From DATHSY01 sp046729855 (GTDB lineage: Bacteria; Actinomycetota; UBA4738; HRBIN12), in NCBI GenBank assembly GCA_046729855.1, contig JBKPHM010000085.1, positions 1 through 10,533 on the forward strand: DNA of 10,533 nt, in the 5' to 3' direction. The notes below the pieces were generated by a model that was not told where the DNA came from, did not search any database, and saw nothing but the letters and a program-made list of their open reading frames with translations. Shown here one piece after another: positions 6,286 to 10,533 of this stretch. Position 1 is the first letter of the stretch. Every line of letters begins with the position of its first letter. Made by a program: the position numbers and the translations under genes.

Positions 6286-8526
6286 CTACCGAACGGCGAT
6301 ATCGGTCGCGTTCGCTGAGAGCGTTCGGCCATCGGGCGCGACGGCCTTCATCGCGATGCGGTACGTCCCGGGCCTGGCCGTCTCGGGGATCCGCCACGCG
6401 ATCCGGTCGACCGGGTCCGCCGAGTCGGCGAGGAGCGTGAGCGTGAGGCCGTTCTTGGCGACCACCTCACCGGTCTCGACGCAGTTGAGTTCCCAGGACA
6501 CGTGCGCGTGCTCGATGGGCTCGGGGTAGTCGTTCGTAACCCAAACCTCGCCTGTGAACGAGGCACCGTGCTCGTACACCTTCTCGCGGCCGATGATGTA
6601 CGGCGTCGGGTTGCGTTCCAGGCTGACCAGCACACGCGAGTACACGGACTTCATCGCGTCGTAGACCTTGTACGGGCGGCGGTAGTAGTCGAAGAGACCC
6701 GATCCCATGATCGGACAGGGATCGCTCCAGTAGTAGTGGTACATCGAAGCGATGGGCCGGTACTTGCGCCGGCGCAGGTACTCGACCTGCTCCTTGACGA
6801 CCAGCGCCTCGTACGACTGGTAGGCGTCGATGAACTCCTCGAGCGTGTCCTTCATCTGCACCTTCGCGAAGTTGAACGCGAGGTTGTGGAAGAAGCCGTT
6901 GTACTCCCACGTGTCCCAGTGGGGCGGCCAGAGCTTGTCCTCGGAGATGAAGGTCTTCAGCGTCTCGAGCACGGGGATCGAGCCGGCCCCGAACTCGACG
7001 ATCTGGGGCGGGAGCTCCACTCCGTTCAGGTCCGTGTCGCCGTCCCAGCAGTAGCCGATCATCAGATTGAGCACGCCCTCCCGGTAGTCCCCGATGTGGA
7101 TCCACCGCACCGGATCCACCGTCGCGAGCGACTCCTTCAGGATGGGGCACAGCCGGTGGACGTTGTTCGGCTTGTCGGGCAGGAGGTAGACCTCCGGCTC
7201 CTTGAAGACGGACCACATGCCGATGCTCGCGTGGTTGCAGAGCATCATGCCCATGTCGACGATCATCTCGCTCGCGCGCTCGATCAGATCGTCGCTGTCG
7301 CTCACGCAGTAGTGAAGCGGGAACACCTGCCAAACGAGGAACCCCATCTCGTCGCACATCGAGTAGAACCCGTCCTTCTCGACGTGGCTCCCGATGCGGA
7401 TGGAGTTGATCTCCATGTCGCGCATCTTCGTCAGGTCCTCAGTCCACATCTGCGCGTTCGCCTCGCTCATCCACTGGCTGGAGATGTAGCGCATGCCCCG
7501 CAAGAAGATCCTCTTGCCGTTGAGGAACCACTGGCCGGTCGGCTCGTCACGGAGGATCTCCTTGATGCCGAACCGCTGCGTCACCGAGTCCTCGTCCGCG
7601 GTGATGGTGGCCGTATAAAGGTGCGGATCGCCGTGATCCCACGTCCACCAGAGCCGCGCCTCCGGAACGGTGAGCACGATCTTGTGAGTGCTGCGGCCGG
7701 GCTGGAGGACAACGGGCCGGCTGCCCTCGTGGCGGCCGTGGCCCTCGAAGCTCTGCGGCTCGACGGCGAGTCGGACCTCGGTCGCGACGGGCTCGGCGGT
7801 CGTGTTGTAGACGGTGACGTCGACGCTGACGAGCGCGGTCCCGTCCGGCTTGTCGAGGCGGTCGCCCAGCCAGTCTTTCTTGACGCCGATCTTCGTGAAG
7901 ACCTTGACGTGGTCGATGTAGACCGCTGGCCGGGCGATCAGCTCGACGCTGTCCCAGATGCCTCCCGAGTTGCCGTCGGACCGAAACGACGTCATCGAGC
8001 CGGGACGGTGCATCGCGTCGATCATGTGCCCCTTGATCTGCGAGATCGCCTTCGCCTGGTGGGTCCGGTAGGGGACCGACAGGGGATTCTCTGAGAAGTC
8101 GGTCTGGACGTACTCGGTGTCGTCCCGCGGCGCGCCGTCCTTCACGACGACGACGTTGGGACGGTCGTCGCGCAGTCGCTCGGTGATGTCGAACTCGAAC
8201 GGATTGAACATCCCTTCGTGCGCCCCCAGGTACTGGCCGTTCAGCCACACATCGGCGAAGTAGTCGACTGCGCCGAACCGCAGGAACAGCCGCTGCCCGC
8301 GGAGCTCCGGCGGGACCTCGAACTCCCTCCGGAACCAGATGGTCCCGAAGAAGTCGCCCACCTCGGTGAGGTACCAGTTGGTCGGGAGGCGCATCTCCCG
8401 CCACGACGACGCGTCGAGATCCGGCAGGTGGTACCCGAGCCCCTCGCCGGGCGCATCGTCTTCGAGTCGGTACTTCCAAACGCCGTCCAGCCGGTATCGC
8501 GCTCGTCCTTCGTGGAGGGAGATCAT
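6286..8526 (-). CDS. Glycoside hydrolase family 2 protein (beta-galactosidase/beta-glucuronidase-like)
   Basis: This 746-residue protein lacks a signal peptide and is probably cytoplasmic. Residues about 10-200 form the sugar-binding jelly roll (DASSW, FRREFEVP, VWLNGQYLGAHEGMFNPFEFDIT). About 205-320 is the immunoglobulin-like domain. From about 325 comes the TIM barrel, with FLRGMRY, the IRIGSH strand and FYSMCDEMGFLVWQ. A further beta domain fills roughly 635-746. The nucleophile is Glu511 in VEFGAGSIP. The acid/base is Glu443 in NHASIGMWSVFKEPE (431-445). There the near-invariant Asn before the acid/base Glu of clan GH-A is Lys442 (codon AAG at 7203-7201), unusual for a retaining glycosidase of this clan. 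The family hydrolyses beta-galactosides, beta-glucuronides, beta-mannosides and related links; the substrate is not evident. The ATG at 8526 is preceded by GGAGG ten bases upstream. It lies downstream of the aldehyde dehydrogenase gene with its own putative operator in the gap. Confidence 0.88.
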   Translation of the reverse strand: MISLHEGRARYRLDGVWKYRLEDDAPGEGLGYHLPDLDASSWREMRLPTNWYLTEVGDFFGTIWFRREFEVPPELRGQRLFLRFGAVDYFADVWLNGQYLGAHEGMFNPFEFDITERLRDDRPNVVVVKDGAPRDDTEYVQTDFSENPLSVPYRTHQAKAISQIKGHMIDAMHRPGSMTSFRSDGNSGGIWDSVELIARPAVYIDHVKVFTKIGVKKDWLGDRLDKPDGTALVSVDVTVYNTTAEPVATEVRLAVEPQSFEGHGRHEGSRPVVLQPGRSTHKIVLTVPEARLWWTWDHGDPHLYTATITADEDSVTQRFGIKEILRDEPTGQWFLNGKRIFLRGMRYISSQWMSEANAQMWTEDLTKMRDMEINSIRIGSHVEKDGFYSMCDEMGFLVWQVFPLHYCVSDSDDLIERASEMIVDMGMMLCNHASIGMWSVFKEPEVYLLPDKPNNVHRLCPILKESLATVDPVRWIHIGDYREGVLNLMIGYCWDGDTDLNGVELPPQIVEFGAGSIPVLETLKTFISEDKLWPPHWDTWEYNGFFHNLAFNFAKVQMKDTLEEFIDAYQSYEALVVKEQVEYLRRRKYRPIASMYHYYWSDPCPIMGSGLFDYYRRPYKVYDAMKSVYSRVLVSLERNPTPYIIGREKVYEHGASFTGEVWVTNDYPEPIEHAHVSWELNCVETGEVVAKNGLTLTLLADSADPVDRIAWRIPETARPGTYRIAMKAVAPDGRTLSANATDIAVR

Positions 8527-8536
8527 CTCGCGTCGT

Positions 8537-8541
8537 CCTCC
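8537..8541 (-). promoter_or_regulatory. Shine-Dalgarno for the GH2 gene
   Basis: Read on the minus strand, GGAGG at 8541-8537 is ten bases upstream of the ATG at 8526. It supports this start for the GH2 gene. Confidence 0.6.
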
Positions 8542-8549
8542 ATGGGGCT

Positions 8550-8577
8550 GCGGAATGTGGGAACGTTACCATTCCGC
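8550..8577. repeat. Perfect 8-bp inverted repeat flanking the putative operator
   Basis: GCGGAATG at 8550-8557 is the exact reverse complement of CATTCCGC at 8570-8577, separated by 12 bases. The spacer and the first two bases of the right arm contain the LacI-like palindrome 8558-8571, whose symmetry axis is shifted by one base from that of the outer repeat. In RNA it could form a hairpin in the GH2 leader or the ALDH-GH2 gap; in DNA it may widen the regulator-binding site. Confidence 0.5.
8558..8571. promoter_or_regulatory. Putative LacI-family operator (site 2) upstream of the GH2 gene
   Basis: TGGGAACGTTACCA is symmetric at six of seven pairs around the central CG (TGGnAACGTTnCCA), close to the classic LacI/GalR-family operator shape. 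It lies about 32-45 bp upstream of the GH2 start codon, in the 76-bp gap after the aldehyde dehydrogenase gene. It matches site 1 (minus strand, TGAGAACGATATCA) at 11 of 14 positions. This implies that the GH2 gene has its own regulated promoter, although no clear -35/-10 pair could be assigned. Confidence 0.55.
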
Positions 8578-8583
8578 GAACGC

Positions 8584-8601
8584 CCGCCCCGAGCAGGGCG
8601 G
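8584..8601 (-). terminator. Short GC-rich hairpin just after the aldehyde dehydrogenase stop
   Basis: CCGCCC (8584-8589) pairs with GGGCGG (8596-8601) around a six-base loop. On the minus strand the hairpin begins one base after the TGA of the aldehyde dehydrogenase. No U-tract follows, so it may be a weak terminator, a processing or stability element, or chance in GC-rich DNA. Confidence 0.3.
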
Positions 8602-8602
8602 C

Positions 8603-10039
8603 TCAGGGGCGAACGTAGGCGGTCTTGACGGTCGTGAAGAACTCCACCGCGTAGCGCCCCTGTTCGCGGGTTCCCTGACTCGACCCCTTCGTCCCGCCGA
8701 AGGGCACGTGGAAGTCGACACCTGCCGTGGGCAGGTTCACTGTCACGATCCCCGCCTGGAGCCCGTCGCGGAACCGTGCCGCATGACGCAGCGACGTCGT
8801 GCAGACACCGGCGGACAGCCCGAACCGGGTGTCGTTCGCGGCCGCGAGCGCCTCGTCCGCGTCGGCCACCCTCACGACGGTCGCGATCGGGCCGAAGATC
8901 TCCTCCCGGTTCACGCGCATATCGTTTGTCGTGTTCACGAGCAGCGCGGGAGAGAGGTAGTAGCCCTGCGTGTTGCGCTCCAGGCGCTCGCCGCCCCACG
9001 CGATCTGGGCTCCCTCGTCCGTTCCGATCCGCAGGTACTCCTCGTCCTGACGGAGCTGGGTCTCGTCGACGACCGGTCCGATCTGCGTCCCGTCCTCCAG
9101 GGCGTGATCGACGCGCAGCTCCTTCATCGACCCGACCATCGCGTCGACGAACGCGTCGTGGATCCCCTCGGTGACGATCAGCCTGGAGCTCGCGGTGCAC
9201 CGCTGGCCGGTCTGGAAGAACGCGCCCTGAACGGCGCACTCGACCGCGACGTCGAGCTCTGCATCGTCGAGGACAACGAGTGGATTCTTTCCGCCCATCT
9301 CGAGCTGTGCGCGGGCAAACCGTTCGGCGCACGCGAGCGCCACCCGCTTCCCGACGGCCTGCGAGCCCGTGAACGTGATGCCGCGGACGTCCGGGTGGTT
9401 GATCAAGCGCTCGCCGACCGTGCCGCCGCCGCCGCTCACGAAGTTGAACGTTCCCGGAGGCAGCCCGGCGCGGGAGAGGATCTCGGCCAGGGCCCACCCG
9501 CTCGCGGGGACGAGTTGGGCGGGCTTGAACACGACGGTGTTCCCGAACGCCAGCGCGGGTGCGATCTTCCAGGCGGGGATGGCGATCGGGAAGTTCCACG
9601 GCGTGATGATCCCGATCACGCCGAGGGGCTCGCGGAGCACGTCGATGTCGACACCGGGACGGATCGACCGGATGCGCTCGCCCCCGACGCGGAGGGCCTC
9701 GCCGGCGAAGAACTTGAAGATCCACGCCGCTCGCTGAACCTCGGCAATCCCCTCGGCCCTCGGCTTGCCTTCCTCGCGGGAGAGCAGCTCGCCGAGCTCG
9801 TCCGCGCGCGCGGCGAGCTCGGCTCCGACCTTCTCGAGCACGGTGAAGCGCGCCGCCGGCGTCACGGCCGCCCACTCCGGCCCGGCCACCAGCGCGGCCT
9901 CGACCGCTGCGTCAACCTGTTCGGCGTCGCTCATCACGCACTCGCCGATCACGTCGGAGAGGTCCGACGGGTTCACGTCCGCGGCCGCCGCGTCGCCCTC
10001 GGCCCGCTGTCCGGCCACGAAATTCGGGTACGTCTTCAC
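8603..10039 (-). CDS. Aldehyde dehydrogenase, alpha-ketoglutaric semialdehyde dehydrogenase-like
   Basis: This 478-residue protein is a full-length member of the NAD(P)-dependent aldehyde dehydrogenase superfamily. PWNFP is at 147-151 with the oxyanion Asn149. Lys172 is in FKPAQ, where the Gln replaces a Glu that often secures NAD, so NADP may also be used. FTGS is at 223-226. The general base is Glu247 in LEMGGKN and the nucleophile is Cys281 in FFQTGQRC. EEIFGP follows, and the C-terminus contains PFGGTKGSSQGTREQGRYA then FFTTVKTAYV, a tail typical of the alpha-ketoglutaric semialdehyde (2,5-dioxovalerate) dehydrogenases of pentose and hexarate oxidation. The GTG at 10039 was chosen over a longer frame because AAGGAG lies six bases upstream and the protein then begins at the family N-terminus (KTYPNFVAG). 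It starts 17 bp after the preceding gene's stop, so the two are co-transcribed. The exact aldehyde is inferred from the tail and neighbours. Confidence 0.92.
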   Translation of the reverse strand: MKTYPNFVAGQRAEGDAAAADVNPSDLSDVIGECVMSDAEQVDAAVEAALVAGPEWAAVTPAARFTVLEKVGAELAARADELGELLSREEGKPRAEGIAEVQRAAWIFKFFAGEALRVGGERIRSIRPGVDIDVLREPLGVIGIITPWNFPIAIPAWKIAPALAFGNTVVFKPAQLVPASGWALAEILSRAGLPPGTFNFVSGGGGTVGERLINHPDVRGITFTGSQAVGKRVALACAERFARAQLEMGGKNPLVVLDDAELDVAVECAVQGAFFQTGQRCTASSRLIVTEGIHDAFVDAMVGSMKELRVDHALEDGTQIGPVVDETQLRQDEEYLRIGTDEGAQIAWGGERLERNTQGYYLSPALLVNTTNDMRVNREEIFGPIATVVRVADADEALAAANDTRFGLSAGVCTTSLRHAARFRDGLQAGIVTVNLPTAGVDFHVPFGGTKGSSQGTREQGRYAVEFFTTVKTAYVRP

Positions 10040-10045
10040 GATCGT

Positions 10046-10051
10046 CTCCTT
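10046..10051 (-). promoter_or_regulatory. Shine-Dalgarno fixing the GTG start of the aldehyde dehydrogenase
   Basis: On the minus strand AAGGAG lies in the 17-bp gap between the upstream stop and the GTG at 10039, with a six-base spacer. It selects the GTG start over the longer open frame that runs into the upstream gene. Confidence 0.6.
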
Positions 10052-10056
10052 GTCGC

Positions 10057-10533
10057 CTACGCGATCCTGATCGCTTCGAACGCCTTGAGGGTAGGGACGG
10101 TGATGCTCAGCCGGCCACCCTCGGCGCACCACTCGAGGTCGTGACCCGCGACCAAGGCGGTGACTCGGTCCGGCTCGTCCGCGATGGACAGGACAATCTC
10201 GAGGTCGCGCATCGTGACGGGTTCGAAGCAGCTTCCGCCCAGCTGGCCCGACCCGTTCACGAGATGGCAGAGGGTGCTGCGGTCACGTCCTCGCTCGAGG
10301 AGCGTCACCTCGACCATCGGCGAGAGGTTGCCCCCGATCGGCTCCGAGCCCACGATCCCTTCGAGCACGCCCGCCGCGAACGACGACGTGTTCGGGAACC
10401 CGTGCCGGTGGTAAAGGGCACCGGGCTTCCACGGGACGTACACCGCCCGCCCCTGCCCGAACCGGCGCGTCACCACTCCGGGCTCGCCGGTGGCGTCGGG
10501 GAGCTCGCATCGCTCGGGCGGTCCGAACACCCC
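10057..10533 (-). CDS. C-terminal end of a glycosidase-like protein (beta-galactosidase trimerisation / GHL6-type), 5' end outside window
   Basis: The frame is open to the last base of the window, so only about 158 C-terminal residues plus a TAG stop are visible; the GTG at 10530 is not taken as the start. The visible part begins in a segment reading GVVTRRFGQGRAVYVPWKPG, followed by a Phe-Pro-Asn helix region and then beta strands with LCHLVNGSG and a terminal ITVPTLKAFEAIRI. This pattern, a 'Gly-x-Gly-Arg-x-Val-Tyr-x-Pro' strand and a final 'TVP-x-Leu-x-x-x-Glu' strand, resembles the trimerisation and C-terminal beta domains of GH42-like and hypothetical GHL6 glycosidases. No catalytic residues are in view. 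It is the first visible gene of the minus-strand operon with the aldehyde dehydrogenase, fitting glycoside breakdown. The family call is moderate because the barrel is missing. Confidence 0.6.
   Translation of the reverse strand, partial: GVFGPPERCELPDATGEPGVVTRRFGQGRAVYVPWKPGALYHRHGFPNTSSFAAGVLEGIVGSEPIGGNLSPMVEVTLLERGRDRSTLCHLVNGSGQLGGSCFEPVTMRDLEIVLSIADEPDRVTALVAGHDLEWCAEGGRLSITVPTLKAFEAIRIA

Noticed and set aside
6502..8094. 530-codon plus-strand open frame opposite the GH2 gene
   Set aside because: Antisense shadow rich in Val, Asp, His and Arg; the minus strand encodes a convincing full-length GH2 protein.
8523..8543. Six-codon minus-strand open frame (MEDDAR) whose TGA overlaps the GH2 ATG
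   Set aside because: It contains the GH2 Shine-Dalgarno itself and has no ribosome site of its own; probably chance, though coupling cannot be excluded.
9443..9456. AACGTT-centred sequence within the aldehyde dehydrogenase resembling the operators
   Set aside because: It lies inside coding sequence and encodes a conserved Gly-Thr-Phe-Asn segment; outer bases lack the TG...CA symmetry.
8339..10144. 601-codon plus-strand open frame across the aldehyde dehydrogenase and GH2 5' end
   Set aside because: It crosses two real genes and their regulatory gap in antisense and shows no domain.

Overview
This is a compact, high-GC, gene-dense bacterial chromosomal segment. Several starts are GTG, genes overlap by a few bases, and no intergenic gap exceeds about 85 bp. 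Composition and gene content fit a soil-type Actinomycetota or Chloroflexota bacterium, but no marker gene fixes the lineage. The content is a carbohydrate and sugar-acid catabolism locus. No RNA genes, mobile elements, CRISPR arrays or attachment sites were seen.

Layout: (1) 1-1272 (+) is the 3' part of a serine beta-lactamase-fold hydrolase, cut by the window edge. (2) It converges on a minus-strand pair, an enolase-superfamily sugar-acid dehydratase (3260->2106) followed 5 bp later by an SDR dehydrogenase (2100->1330). A GC-rich inverted repeat lies between the convergent genes. (3) An 84-bp divergent promoter region (3261-3344) separates that pair from a tightly overlapping plus-strand trio: a beta-hydroxyacid dehydrogenase (3345-4214), an ADP-ribosylglycohydrolase-family protein (4211-5263) and a U32-like TIM-barrel protein (5256-6212). 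(4) The trio converges on a second minus-strand operon. In transcription order this is the C-terminal end of a glycosidase-like protein (cut by the window end), an aldehyde dehydrogenase resembling alpha-ketoglutaric semialdehyde dehydrogenases (10039->8603) and a GH2-family glycosidase (8526->6286).

A plausible joint role is this: the glycosidases release a sugar from an oligosaccharide or glycoside, the SDR oxidises an aldose or alcohol group, the enolase-family enzyme dehydrates the aldonate to a 2-keto-3-deoxy acid, and the aldehyde dehydrogenase and beta-hydroxyacid dehydrogenase handle semialdehyde intermediates. The lactonase, keto-deoxy-acid aldolase or dehydratase, transporter and regulator are not in the window.

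The most interesting points are: two similar LacI-type palindromes (3273-3286 and 8558-8571) in the two promoter-bearing gaps, suggesting one regulon; the translationally coupled trio, whose last two members have no obvious place in sugar catabolism; an enolase-family enzyme with Asn where the catalytic His-Asp dyad normally has Asp; and a GH2 enzyme with Lys in place of the near-invariant Asn before the acid/base Glu.
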